Positions 46,723-55,726 of a stretch of DNA of 64,000 bases are shown one piece after another. A program made the translations under genes and the position numbers. Below the pieces are notes generated by a model that was not told where the DNA came from, searched no databases, and worked only from the letters and a program-made list of their open reading frames with translations. Source of the stretch: Massilia sp. BSC265 (GTDB taxonomy: Bacteria > Pseudomonadota > Gammaproteobacteria > Burkholderiales > Burkholderiaceae_D); assembly GCF_000740675.1 (NCBI RefSeq), contig NZ_JPXI01000033.1, positions 1-64,000 of the forward strand. The letters run 5' to 3'. How positions within the stretch are numbered: the stretch's first letter is position 1; each line of letters starts with the position of its first letter.

Positions 46723-47975
46723 GCGCTGTAATGACACGCGACGACTGCGTCGCGCGCGACCGAAGCGACCCGCTGCGCGCCCTGCGCGAGCGCTTCGACC
46801 TGCCCGAGGGCGTCATCTACCTCGACGGCAATTCGCTCGGCGCCCGGCCGAAGACGGCGCTGGCGCGCGCCCAGGAGGTCGTGGCCCGCGAATGGGGCCA
46901 GGACCTGATCAAGAGCTGGAACACGGCCGGCTGGTTCGAACTGCCGAAACGCCTCGGGGATCGCCTCGCGCCCTTGATCGGGGCGAAGGAAGGCGAAGTC
47001 GTGGTCACCGACACCACCTCGCTCAACCTGTTCAAGGCGCTGGCCGCCGCACTGCAGCTGCAGGCCCGGGGCCCGGGCGCGGCCAGGCGCACCATCGTCA
47101 CCGAGCGCAGCAACTTCCCGACCGATATCTACATGGCCGAAGGCCTGACCCAGTGGCTGGATCGCGGCTATCGGGTGCGCCTGGTCGATTCGGTGGAGGA
47201 GATCCCGGCCGCAGTGGACGCCGACTGCGCGGTGTTGATGCTCACCCACGTCAACTACCGGACCGGCTACCAGCACGACATGGCGCTGCTTTCCCGCCAA
47301 GCCCACGCGGCCGGCGCGCTGACCGTCTGGGACCTGGCCCATTCGGCCGGCGCGGTGCCGGTCGACCTGCACGCGGCGGAAGCCGACTTCGCGGTCGGCT
47401 GCACCTATAAATACCTGAACGGCGGTCCCGGCGCCCCCGCCTTCATCTGGGTGCCGCAGCGCCACCTGGCCGCGTTTTCCCATCCGCTCACGGGCTGGTG
47501 GAGCCATGCCAGGCCCTTCGCGATGTCGCATGGCTTCGCGGCCGCTGACGGCATCGGGCGCGCGCTGTGCGGGACCCAGCCGGTGGTATCGCTGGCCCTG
47601 GTCGAGTGCGGGCTCGAGGTGTTCGAGGAGACCACGATGGCGGCGATCCGCGAGAAATCGCTGGCGCTGACGGACCTGTTCATCGAGCTGGTCGAATCGA
47701 CCTGCGGCGGACATCCGCTCGGCCTGGTGACGCCGCGCGAACACCCGCGCCGCGGCAGCCAGGCCAGCTTCACCCACCCGCACGGCTATGCGGTGATGCA
47801 GGCCCTGATCGCGCGCGGCGTGATCGGCGACTACCGCGAGCCGGAGATCATGCGCTTCGGCTTCACGCCGCTGTACACCAGTTTCGCCGACGTCTGGGAC
47901 GCGGTGGCGATCCTGAAGGACATCCTCGACCGCGAAGCCTACGACATCCGGGCCGAGCGCAGCGCCGTCACCTGA
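46719..47975 (+). CDS. kynU: Kynureninase
   Basis: This PLP enzyme cleaves kynurenine to anthranilate and alanine. The 418-aa protein shows [60 protein letters not shown] and the PLP-lysine region [16 protein letters not shown]. The 4-nt overlap with kynB implies coupled translation. Confidence 0.96.
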   Translation: MSAVMTRDDCVARDRSDPLRALRERFDLPEGVIYLDGNSLGARPKTALARAQEVVAREWGQDLIKSWNTAGWFELPKRLGDRLAPLIGAKEGEVVVTDTTSLNLFKALAAALQLQARGPGAARRTIVTERSNFPTDIYMAEGLTQWLDRGYRVRLVDSVEEIPAAVDADCAVLMLTHVNYRTGYQHDMALLSRQAHAAGALTVWDLAHSAGAVPVDLHAAEADFAVGCTYKYLNGGPGAPAFIWVPQRHLAAFSHPLTGWWSHARPFAMSHGFAAADGIGRALCGTQPVVSLALVECGLEVFEETTMAAIREKSLALTDLFIELVESTCGGHPLGLVTPREHPRRGSQASFTHPHGYAVMQALIARGVIGDYREPEIMRFGFTPLYTSFADVWDAVAILKDILDREAYDIRAERSAVT

Positions 47976-47995
47976 CGCTTTACCGGGAAACCGCA

Positions 47996-48841
47996 ATGAA
48001 CGATCAAGCGAACCCCAAGCCGCCCGAGTGGCACGGCGCCAAGCTGGACTTCAAGGAGTCCATGAGCTACGGCGACTACCTCGGCCTGGATAGCATCCTC
48101 ACGGCCCAGCACCCGCTCTCGCCGAACCACAACGAGATGCTGTTCATCATCCAGCACCAGACCAGCGAGCTGTGGATCAAGCTGATGCTGCACGAGCTGC
48201 AGGCCGTGCGCCGCCACATCAAGGAAGACAACCTGCCGCCGGCCTTCAAGATGCTGGCGCGGGTGGCGCGCATCATGGACCAGCTGGTGCATGCCTGGGA
48301 CGTGCTGGCGACCATGACGCCGCCCGAATACACCGCGATCCGCCCCTACCTGGGCGCGTCCTCGGGCTTCCAGTCCTTCCAGTACCGCGAGCTGGAATTC
48401 ATCCTCGGCAACAAGAACCCGAACCTGCTGGGCGTGCACGAGAAGTCGCCGGAGGCGCATGCCATCCTCGAACGCGAGCTGCACGCCCCTTCCGTCTACG
48501 ACGAGGCGGTGATGCTGCTGGCGCGCAGCGGCTTCCGCGTGTCGCCGGAACGCCTGGCGGCGGACTGGACCCGCCCTACCGCGGGCGACGAGAGCGTGAA
48601 GGCGGCCTGGCTGCAGGTCTACCAGGATACCGAGCACCACTGGGCCCTGTACGAACTGGCCGAGAAGCTGGTCGACCTGGAGACCGCCTTCCGCTTCTGG
48701 CGTTTCCGCCACGTGAGCACGGTCGAGCGCATCATCGGCTTCAAGACGGGCACCGGCGGCACCTCCGGCGCCAGCTACCTGCGCAAGATGCTCGACGTGG
48801 TCCTGTTCCCGGAATTGTTTGCTTTGCGCACTGCTTTGTAA
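47996..48841 (+). CDS. kynA: Tryptophan 2,3-dioxygenase
   Basis: This heme enzyme opens the indole ring of tryptophan to give N-formylkynurenine. The 281-aa protein has [54 protein letters not shown] and [13 protein letters not shown], all conserved. It is 20 bp after kynU. The order kynB-kynU-kynA is that known from other betaproteobacteria. Confidence 0.97.
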   Translation: MNDQANPKPPEWHGAKLDFKESMSYGDYLGLDSILTAQHPLSPNHNEMLFIIQHQTSELWIKLMLHELQAVRRHIKEDNLPPAFKMLARVARIMDQLVHAWDVLATMTPPEYTAIRPYLGASSGFQSFQYRELEFILGNKNPNLLGVHEKSPEAHAILERELHAPSVYDEAVMLLARSGFRVSPERLAADWTRPTAGDESVKAAWLQVYQDTEHHWALYELAEKLVDLETAFRFWRFRHVSTVERIIGFKTGTGGTSGASYLRKMLDVVLFPELFALRTAL

Positions 48842-48895
48842 GCCGCGCGGGACGGGCGGTGTATGATCGCATTGTTCCCATGACATGAGGAAACA

Positions 48896-50017
48896 ATGCA
48901 GTCAGCCCCGCCGGCACTCCCGCAGCCCTTTTCCGTCTACCTCGACCTGACCCGCTTCCTGGCGGCGGTCATGGTGGTGCTCGCCCATTTCGACTACTTC
49001 AAGGCCGTCCCGAAAGGGGCCTGGGGCGTCGTGCCGGAAATGGGGCGCGAAGCCGTGATCGTGTTCTTCGTGCTGTCCGGCTTCGTGATCGCCTCGACGG
49101 TGGCGCAGCGCCGCCCGTCCGCACGCCAGTATGCGCTGGCGCGCCTGTCACGCCTGTATTCGGTGGCCCTGCCGGTCTTGCTGCTGGGGCTGGCTTGCGC
49201 ATTCGCCGTGCGCGCCTTCACCGACCAGGTCCCGCCCTACGGCTACGTGCTCGACAAACTGCATGTGTACGTACCGTTCCATCTGCTCTTCCTCGGCCAG
49301 CACTGGACCCTGACCGAAGTGCCGCCCTACATGGAACCCTACTGGTCGCTCAACTACGAAGCCTGGTACTACCTGCTGTTCGGCCTGGCCTGCTACCTGC
49401 GCGGGCGCCGCCGCATCCTTCTCATGGGGCTGGCGCTGGCCCTCATGGGCTACAAGCTGTGGCTCCTGCTGCCGGTGTGGCTCGCCGGCGCCTGGCTGTG
49501 CCGGCGCCATCGGGAGCCTTGGCTCGGCGTTGCCGCGGCCCGCGCCGGATGGCTGGCCAGCCTGCTGCTGCTGGGCGCCTGGGTGGCCCTGGGCCTGGAA
49601 GACCCGCTACGCATGGCGGCCATCGCCTGGTGGCCCTTTCCGGGGCTGCCCCTGGGCAGCGCCGACCGCTTCCTTGGCGACTACGTGGTCTGCGCGATCG
49701 TGCTGCTCAACTTCGCCTGCGCGCGCGATGCCGGCTTCACTGGGCTGCTGCGCATTGCGCCGTCAGTGCGGCTGCTGGCCTCGTACACCTTCACGCTCTA
49801 CCTGTCGCATGCGATCGTCATCGGGCTGTGGCTGGCAGTCTATCCGCACGACCGCACTTCCAGCGCCGACCTGTTCGGTCTGGTGGCAGCGATCATCGCG
49901 ACGACCTTCGCCCTCGGCACGCTCACGGAACATCGCCGCCATGTGTTCCAGGCGATGTTCGCGCGGCTGCTGGCGCCGCGCCGGCCCATCGTCGCGGTCG
50001 AAAAATCCGGGGCCTGA
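48896..50017 (+). CDS. Acyltransferase 3 family membrane protein (OafA/YrhL-like)
   Basis: This 373-aa protein has about ten predicted membrane segments. It begins with the acyltransferase 3 pattern YLDLTRFLAAVMVVLAHFDY, where the conserved His is in VLAHFDY, followed by AVIVFFVLSGFVI. A further family-like EPYWSLNYEAWYYLLFGL block follows. Such enzymes O-acylate polysaccharides, lipid A sugars or glycans. No polysaccharide genes are near, so the target is unknown. GAGGA precedes the ATG. Confidence 0.88.
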   Translation: MQSAPPALPQPFSVYLDLTRFLAAVMVVLAHFDYFKAVPKGAWGVVPEMGREAVIVFFVLSGFVIASTVAQRRPSARQYALARLSRLYSVALPVLLLGLACAFAVRAFTDQVPPYGYVLDKLHVYVPFHLLFLGQHWTLTEVPPYMEPYWSLNYEAWYYLLFGLACYLRGRRRILLMGLALALMGYKLWLLLPVWLAGAWLCRRHREPWLGVAAARAGWLASLLLLGAWVALGLEDPLRMAAIAWWPFPGLPLGSADRFLGDYVVCAIVLLNFACARDAGFTGLLRIAPSVRLLASYTFTLYLSHAIVIGLWLAVYPHDRTSSADLFGLVAAIIATTFALGTLTEHRRHVFQAMFARLLAPRRPIVAVEKSGA

Positions 50018-50079
50018 TGCCGCCCCTCTGGCTTTCGACGTACAATCGCCGTTAATCTTTTCCCAACGGCGGAGGCGCG

Positions 50080-50652
50080 ATGAAGTGCGACATACTGATC
50101 CTGGCGGGCCTGTGGAATTCCGGTCCCGAGCACTGGCAGAGCCAGTGGCAGGGGCGCTACCCGGCCTGGACCAAGGCCGAGCACCGCGACTGGAACAGCC
50201 CGGAGCGCCACGAATGGGTGGCCGAGCTGGATGCCGCCATCGGCGCCTGCAAAGGCGCCCCGATCCTGGTCGCGCACAGCCTCGGCTGCATGCTCGTGGC
50301 GCACTGGGCCGCCAGCGGCTCGCCGCTGAAGGTGGCCGGCGCTTTCCTCGTGGCCCCGAGCGACGTCGAGGCGCCGAGCTACCCGGCCCCGAACGGTTCG
50401 GCCGGCGGCTTCGCGCCGATTCCGCTCGCACCCCTGCCCTTCCCGAGCGTCGTGCTCGCCAGCGGCAACGATCCCTACATCACGCCCGAACGCGCCGGCG
50501 CCCTGGCCCAGGCCTGGGGCAGCCGCCTGGTGCACATCGGCGACGCCGGCCACGTCAACGCGGACTCGGGCCACGGCCCCTGGCCCGAGGGCGAGCGCCT
50601 GCTCCAGGAATTCTGCGACGAGCTGGGGCATGACGTCGGCCAGCAAGCGTAA
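50080..50652 (+). CDS. RBBP9/YdeN-family alpha/beta hydrolase
   Basis: This 190-aa serine hydrolase matches the RBBP9/YdeN family. The N-terminus DILILAGLWNSGPEHWQSQW is characteristic. The nucleophile elbow is AHSLGC, the acid ASGNDPYITPERA, and the catalytic His GDAGHVNADSGHGPWPEG. It ends just before a REP-like element. Substrate unknown. Confidence 0.9.
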   Translation: MKCDILILAGLWNSGPEHWQSQWQGRYPAWTKAEHRDWNSPERHEWVAELDAAIGACKGAPILVAHSLGCMLVAHWAASGSPLKVAGAFLVAPSDVEAPSYPAPNGSAGGFAPIPLAPLPFPSVVLASGNDPYITPERAGALAQAWGSRLVHIGDAGHVNADSGHGPWPEGERLLQEFCDELGHDVGQQA

Positions 50653-50665
50653 GTACCAAGGATGC

Positions 50666-50840
50666 CCAGGGTGGGCGGCTCCACCCTCTCGTTCGATTCG
50701 CCGATAGCGCCGGCGCCGCCCACGCGGTCAAGGCAGGCCGCGGACCATCGACGCGCTTCGACAAGGGAACGCATGTCGGACGCGTGGGCGGCGGAAGAGC
50801 CGCAGGCTGACTGATGTCCGGGTGGAGCCGCCCACCCTAC
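50666..50840. repeat. REP-like inverted repeat element, copy C (175 bp)
   Basis: The ends CAGGGTGGGCGGCTCCACC and GGTGGAGCCGCCCACCCTAC form 19-bp inverted repeats. Inside are GCCGCCCACGCGGTCAAGG and a GACGCGTGGGCGGC arm. It lies between the convergent hydrolase and htpG genes, just before the htpG terminator, and resembles a small MITE/BIME. Confidence 0.8.
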
Positions 50841-50844
50841 GAAA

Positions 50845-50877
50845 AACACAAACGAAAACCGGGGCGCAGGGCCCCGG
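50845..50877 (-). terminator. Rho-independent terminator of htpG
   Basis: On the minus strand CCGGGGC and GCCCCGG (7 bp) close a 5-nt loop and are followed by TTTTCGTTTGTG. It starts 26 nt past the htpG stop. Confidence 0.88.
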
Positions 50878-50903
50878 CTCATGGTGTGACGAATGCGCGA
50901 CGT

Positions 50904-52823
50904 TTACTTCGCGGTCGCCAGCAGCATCTCGTTGAGGCGCTTCACGAAGGAAGCCGGGTCGCTCAGGCTGCCGCCCTCGGCCAGCATGGCCTGGTCGAAC
51001 AGGATGTGCGACCAGTCGGCGAAGCGCGCGCCGTTTGCGTCCTCGTACTTCAGGCGCATTACCAGCGGATGGCTCGGGTTGATCTCGAGGATCGGCTTCG
51101 ATTCCGGCGCATTCTGGCCAGCCGCCTTCAGCATGCGCAGCAGGTTACCCGACAGCTCGTTCTCGTCCGCGACCAGGCAGGCCGGCGAATCGGTCAGGCG
51201 GAAGGTCACGCGCACGTCCTTGGCCTTGTCGCCCAGCGCGCCCTTCATCTTCTCGACCAGTTCCTTGTAGCCTGCTTCCGTCTCCGCGTGCTCCTTCTTC
51301 TCGGCCTCGTCCTCCAGGCCGCCCAGGTCCAGGCCGCCCTTGGCGACGGATACCAGTTCCTTGCCCTCGAATTCGCTCAGGAAGGACAGCATCCACTCGT
51401 CGACGCGGTCCGTCATCAAGAGCACTTCGACGCCCTTCTTGCGGAAGATCTCCAGGTGCGGGCTGTTCTTCGCAGCGTTGTAGCTGTCGGCGGTGACGTA
51501 GTAGATCTTGTCCTGGCCTTCCTTCATGCGCTTGACGTAGTCTTCGAAGGACACGTTCTGCGCGTCCGAATCATTGGCGGTCGAAGCGAAGCGCAACAGC
51601 TTGGCGATGCGGTCCTTGTTGGTCGCGTCCTCGCCGATGCCTTCCTTGAGCACCTGGCCGAATTCCTTCCAGAAGGTCGCGTACTTGTCCTTGCCGGCCT
51701 GCTCTTCGGAGTTGGCCATCTCTTCCAGCATGCCCAGCACGCGCTTGGTCGAGCCTTCGCGGATCACGCGCACGTCGCGCGACTCCTGCAGGATCTCGCG
51801 CGAGACGTTCAGCGGCAGGTCGCTCGAATCGATCACGCCCTTGATGAAGCGCAGGTAGGTCGGCATCAGCTGTTCGGCGTCGTCCATGATGAACACGCGC
51901 TTCACGTACAGCTTGATGCCGGCGCGCTTGTTGCGGTCCCACAGGTCGAACGGGGCGTGGCTCGGCACGAACAGCAGCTGGGTGTATTCGCTGCGGCCCT
52001 CGACCCGGTTGTGGGTGTAGGCCAGCGGGTCCTGGAAGTCGTGCGACACGTGCTTGTAGAACTCGTTGTACTGCTCTTCGGTGATGTCGCTCTTCGAGCG
52101 CGCCCACAGCGCGCTGGCCTGGTTGACGGTCTCGAATTCGTCCTTCAGGACGGTCTGCTTCTTCTCTTCGTCCCACTCTTCCTTCTGCATCACGATCGGC
52201 AGCGAGATGTGGTCCGAGTACTTGCGGATGATCGACTTCAGCTTCCACGACGACAGCAGCTCTTCCTCGCCGGCGCGCAGGTGCAGGATCACGTCGGTGC
52301 CGCGGCCTGGCTTCTCGATCTGCTCGACACTGTAGTCGCCCTCACCGGTCGACTCCCAGCGCACGCCGTCCGCGGCGAAAGCGCCGGCGCGGCGGGTGTT
52401 GACGATGACGCGGTCGGCCACGATGAAGGCCGAGTAGAAGCCGACGCCGAACTGGCCGATCAGGGCCGCATCCTGCTGCTGGTCGCCCGACAGCTTGCTG
52501 AAGAATTCCTTGGTGCCCGACTTGGCGATGGTGCCCAGGTGCGAGATGACTTCGTCGCGGCTCATGCCGATGCCGTTGTCCGAAATCGTGATGGTGCGTG
52601 CATCCTTGTCGAAGCTGACCTTGATCTTCAGCTCATGGTCGTTGCCGTACAGGGCATCGTTGTTGATCGCCTCGAAGCGCAGCTTGTCGGCGGCGTCGGA
52701 GGCGTTCGAGATCAGTTCGCGCAGGAAGATTTCCTTGTTCGAGTACAAGGAGTGAATCATGAGCTGCAACAGCTGTTTTACTTCCGCCTGGAAGCCAAGG
52801 GTTTCTTTTTCGGCAACTGCCAT
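50904..52823 (-). CDS. htpG: Chaperone HtpG (bacterial Hsp90)
   Basis: This is the ATP-dependent Hsp90 chaperone. The 639-aa protein has the GHKL ATPase motifs [37 protein letters not shown] and [11 protein letters not shown], the middle domain ([31 protein letters not shown]) and a dimerisation C-terminus. Complete. No heat-shock promoter was identified with confidence. Confidence 0.97.
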   Translation of the reverse strand: MAVAEKETLGFQAEVKQLLQLMIHSLYSNKEIFLRELISNASDAADKLRFEAINNDALYGNDHELKIKVSFDKDARTITISDNGIGMSRDEVISHLGTIAKSGTKEFFSKLSGDQQQDAALIGQFGVGFYSAFIVADRVIVNTRRAGAFAADGVRWESTGEGDYSVEQIEKPGRGTDVILHLRAGEEELLSSWKLKSIIRKYSDHISLPIVMQKEEWDEEKKQTVLKDEFETVNQASALWARSKSDITEEQYNEFYKHVSHDFQDPLAYTHNRVEGRSEYTQLLFVPSHAPFDLWDRNKRAGIKLYVKRVFIMDDAEQLMPTYLRFIKGVIDSSDLPLNVSREILQESRDVRVIREGSTKRVLGMLEEMANSEEQAGKDKYATFWKEFGQVLKEGIGEDATNKDRIAKLLRFASTANDSDAQNVSFEDYVKRMKEGQDKIYYVTADSYNAAKNSPHLEIFRKKGVEVLLMTDRVDEWMLSFLSEFEGKELVSVAKGGLDLGGLEDEAEKKEHAETEAGYKELVEKMKGALGDKAKDVRVTFRLTDSPACLVADENELSGNLLRMLKAAGQNAPESKPILEINPSHPLVMRLKYEDANGARFADWSHILFDQAMLAEGGSLSDPASFVKRLNEMLLATAK

Positions 52824-52967
52824 CTTGTTCCTCGTGGGTGGTGGATCAGGTTAAAGGGTTAAACACAAACGGATTGCAGCAATATAGGGATACCGATAGC
52901 AATTTCAAGGGCTTCCAGTTCACTTCGGCAATATTGCAATTATTTTAACCGATCCACCTGCGCCGAT

Positions 52968-53825
52968 TCAGAACTTCGCGGCGCCGGCCGGCCCGGCCAG
53001 CGCCCTGACCTGGATGTTGCGGAAGAAGGTCTCCGCGCCCTCCGACTGCAACGAGAACTTGCCGCGCGTGTGCGGCACCATCCGGCCGCCGACGTTCTGG
53101 CGCGGATTCTCGGCGCGCAGCACCTCGCGGCCGTTGACGATGTGGATCAGGGTCTTGCCGTCGGCGATCACTTCCAGCGTGTTCCATTCTCCGGTCGGCT
53201 TCTCGTAGTTGCCCCGCTTGAGGATGCGCGATTTCAGCCCCGTGCGCATCGGCAGGCTGGGGTCGTAGCGGAAGAATTTCCAGTCGCCCTCGTTGGCGTC
53301 CCCCACATGGGCATCGACCGTCACGCCGTCCAGGCTGTGGTAGTCGCCGGTATCGCCTTCCTGGATCTGGGCTTCATGGCTGCGCGCCCAGTGGCCGCTC
53401 TGGGCGCCTTCCGGGCCGACCACGTAGTACAGCAGCCCGCTGTCGCGCGGCGCGCCAAGTCGCGGCGCCCATTTCTTGCCGCCCCACTTGTATTCGAGCT
53501 TCAGGTGGAAGTTCTCGTATTCGCCGACCGTGGTGATGGCGCCCCACTCCTCGCCCGACACCCGCAGCATGCCGTCGACCACCGAAAACACCTTGCGCGG
53601 ATCGTTATTCAGGCCGCGCACGGACGTCGGCGTCTTCATGTTCGGGGAAGTCGGCTGCATGCTGACCCAGGTCGTCCAGCCGGACAGGTCGCGGCCGTTG
53701 AACAGCGAGGTCCATCCGGCCTCGGCGGCGTACAGCGGCGTGCACAGCGCCAGGGCGCCGGCCAGGAGGCCCAGGCGGGCAATGTGGGACATGGCGGTGC
53801 GGCGGGCCGGGGAAATGCGGGTCAT
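52968..53825 (-). CDS. Exported DUF1080 protein (3-keto-disaccharide hydrolase family)
   Basis: The 285-aa protein has a Sec-type signal peptide (hydrophobic LGLLAGALALCTPLYA, cleavage near AEAGW). A DUF1080 lectin-like jelly roll follows, with WTSLFNGRDLSGWTTWV, WGGKKWAPRLGAPRDSGLLY, SHEAQIQEGDTGDYHSLDG, EWNTLEVIADGKTLIHIVNG and the terminal GKFSLQSEGAETFFRNIQVR. NCBI names this family 3-keto-disaccharide hydrolase after members that cleave 3-keto-glycosides. The ATG at 53825 has a strong AAGGAG. The gene is divergent from the regulator at 54109 and likely belongs to the downstream sugar locus. Confidence 0.85.
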   Translation of the reverse strand: MTRISPARRTAMSHIARLGLLAGALALCTPLYAAEAGWTSLFNGRDLSGWTTWVSMQPTSPNMKTPTSVRGLNNDPRKVFSVVDGMLRVSGEEWGAITTVGEYENFHLKLEYKWGGKKWAPRLGAPRDSGLLYYVVGPEGAQSGHWARSHEAQIQEGDTGDYHSLDGVTVDAHVGDANEGDWKFFRYDPSLPMRTGLKSRILKRGNYEKPTGEWNTLEVIADGKTLIHIVNGREVLRAENPRQNVGGRMVPHTRGKFSLQSEGAETFFRNIQVRALAGPAGAAKF

Positions 53826-53929
53826 CAAGCGTCTCCTTCTCTTATAAATACTGGCTGTGGAAAAAAGGCCGCCGTCGCGGCGCGGGTAGCCCGTCGCTAC
53901 GGGCAATGTCAATCTAGCACGGCCATTGT

Positions 53930-53943
53930 TGTTAGCGCTACCA
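53930..53943. promoter_or_regulatory. LacI/GalR-type operator-like palindrome
   Basis: TGTTAGCGCTACCA fits the LacI/GalR-family operator pattern TGnnAGCGCTnnCA. It lies between the divergent DUF1080 and AraC-family genes, 105 bp from the first and 165 bp from the second. No LacI-family gene is in the window. Confidence 0.5.
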
Positions 53944-54011
53944 CAAACACGCAGCTTGCCGAATTCGTTATAAATTTCTCCGAATTATTGACACTCTTAA
54001 ACTTTTCAGAA

Positions 54012-54020
54012 TGCTACTAT
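54012..54020 (+). promoter_or_regulatory. Possible extended -10 promoter of the PAS-AraC gene
   Basis: TGCTACTAT forms an extended -10 (TG-n-TACTAT) 88 bp before the ATG. A perfect TTGACA lies at 53988-53993, but 21 bp from this -10, which is too far for a classical pair. Confidence 0.4.
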
Positions 54021-54108
54021 TTCTCCATAAGGAACCGGTCGAGGGCTCGACACAACAGCAGTGGTAGCGCGCACACACGGTTCCACCACAAGAACGGAGA
54101 CAGGCAGG

Positions 54109-55026
54109 ATGAGCACAATTGTCGTCGGCATGGGCATGGTCATTGCCATGGGCTCGCGCAGTGAGCCCACCGAGCGCAAGGAGAGCAAGGAGCCCAAAGG
54201 GCGCCGCCGCGCCGCCCGTGCGCCATCCCTCTGCACCCCATCCTCTTCCGCGGCACGCGAGGAATGTGCCAATTTCTTTGCGGCGCATGGCATCTCGACA
54301 CCAAGCACCCTGTTCGACACGCTCTCCGACACCTATTACTTCGCGAAGAACAGGGCCGGACAGTTCGTCTGGGGCAACCGCCTGCTGCAGGAGCAGCATG
54401 ACCTGGGCAACGTGAAAGACATCCTCGGCAAGACCGACCACGATTTCTTCCGCCGCGACATCGCCGACCGCATCCGCGCCGACGACCTTGCGGTGATGGA
54501 AACCGGCGTCACCGTCAAGAACAAGCTGGAAGTGATCGAAGGCGGCAACGGCGAACTGACCTGGCTGTTCACGACCAAGGCGCCGATCCGCGACCGGGAG
54601 GGGACGATTGTCGGCATCGAGGGCTTCTCGCGCGATGCCCGCCGTTCGCAGGACACGATCGCGCCCTTCCACGCATTCAAGGACTGCATCGAATACATAC
54701 AGGAGCACCTGACGGAGAACATCAGCATCGACCACCTGGCCAGGCTGTCCTGCATGTCGCTGTCGACCTTCGAGCGCAAGTTCAAGGAGCACTTCTCGCT
54801 CACCCCCAAGCAGTACGTGCTGCACATGAAGGTCCACGAAGCCTGCCGCCTGCTGCCCGGCGCCAACAGCATTGCCCGGGTCGCCCTGGCGACCGGTTTC
54901 GGCGGGCAGAGCTACTTCACCAAGCAGTTCCGCAGCATCGTCGGGATCACGCCCAAGCAGTACCAACTGTCGCTGGCAGCCGGCCGGGCCTCCCAGGCCC
55001 GCCCTGACCCCGGCCTGCCCGCCTGA
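54109..55026 (+). CDS. PAS domain AraC-family transcription regulator
   Basis: This 305-aa protein has a low-complexity basic N-terminus (residues 1-50), a PAS-like sensor (SDTYYFAKNRAGQFVWGNRL to GFSRDARRSQ, about 75-190) and a C-terminal AraC/XylS double helix-turn-helix (ISIDHLARLSCMSLSTFERK, then ARVALATGFGGQSYFTKQFR and TPKQY). Its position between DUF1080 and the oxidoreductase/ABC genes suggests it controls that locus. A more internal start (for example the Met before GSRSEPTE) is possible because the first 30 residues look atypical. Confidence 0.85.
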   Translation: MSTIVVGMGMVIAMGSRSEPTERKESKEPKGRRRAARAPSLCTPSSSAAREECANFFAAHGISTPSTLFDTLSDTYYFAKNRAGQFVWGNRLLQEQHDLGNVKDILGKTDHDFFRRDIADRIRADDLAVMETGVTVKNKLEVIEGGNGELTWLFTTKAPIRDREGTIVGIEGFSRDARRSQDTIAPFHAFKDCIEYIQEHLTENISIDHLARLSCMSLSTFERKFKEHFSLTPKQYVLHMKVHEACRLLPGANSIARVALATGFGGQSYFTKQFRSIVGITPKQYQLSLAAGRASQARPDPGLPA

Positions 55027-55079
55027 TCCGACACCGCCTGCTTTTTGCCGTTCACGAACTTTTCACGAAAGAGGAACCC

Positions 55080-55682
55080 ATGTTGAAGCCTCTCGAGCCC
55101 GCCGCCCGGACGAGACGTTCGGCCCTGCTGCGCCTGGGCGCCCTGTGCGGACTGACTGGATTGTCCGCGCTTGCCTCCAGCGGCGAGGTGCTGGCCGCCG
55201 CGACCGCAGCGAAGAACGGCACCGCGTACGAACCCGTGCTCCTCACGCGCGACGAGCTGCTGCTGACCGGCGTGCTGGCCGAACTGATCATCCCCAAGAC
55301 AGACACCCCGGGCGCCCTGGGGGTCGGCGCGCACCGCACCATCGACCACCTGCTCAAGGTGTGCGCGCTGGCGCCAGAGCAGGCGCGCTTCAAGGCCGGG
55401 CTGGCGCGCATCGACGCGGTGGCCCAGGCGCAGGGCGGCAAGCGTTTCACCGCCCTGCCGGCGGCGCGCCAGGTCGCGTTGCTGCACGCGCTCGACACGG
55501 GCAGCACGCCCTTCGGCGCCGGTGAGCAGGGTTTCTTCCGCCAGCTGAAGGGCTACGTGGCCTTTGCCTACTACACCTCGGAAGCCGGCGCCACGCGCGA
55601 GCTGGCCTACTTGCCCATCCCGGGCGGCTTCAAGGGCAACTACAAGCTCACCCGGTCGACCCGCAGCTGGGCCATCAACTGA
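55080..55682 (+). CDS. Gluconate 2-dehydrogenase subunit 3 family protein (small subunit)
   Basis: This 200-aa protein has a twin-arginine-type leader (TRRSALLRLGALCGLTGLSA) and the Gluconate_2-dh3 domain (LLTGVLAELIIPKTDTPGAL, GFFRQLKGYVAFAYYTSEAG, ELAYLPIPGGFKGNYKL). Small subunits of this type act as folding and export partners, carrying a signal-less GMC catalytic subunit through Tat. The GMC gene follows 44 bp downstream, which fits exactly. Confidence 0.88.
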   Translation: MLKPLEPAARTRRSALLRLGALCGLTGLSALASSGEVLAAATAAKNGTAYEPVLLTRDELLLTGVLAELIIPKTDTPGALGVGAHRTIDHLLKVCALAPEQARFKAGLARIDAVAQAQGGKRFTALPAARQVALLHALDTGSTPFGAGEQGFFRQLKGYVAFAYYTSEAGATRELAYLPIPGGFKGNYKLTRSTRSWAIN

Positions 55683-55726
55683 TACGCGGCCGACGAACCC
55701 GACACGAACCCTACCCAAGCGCGCCC

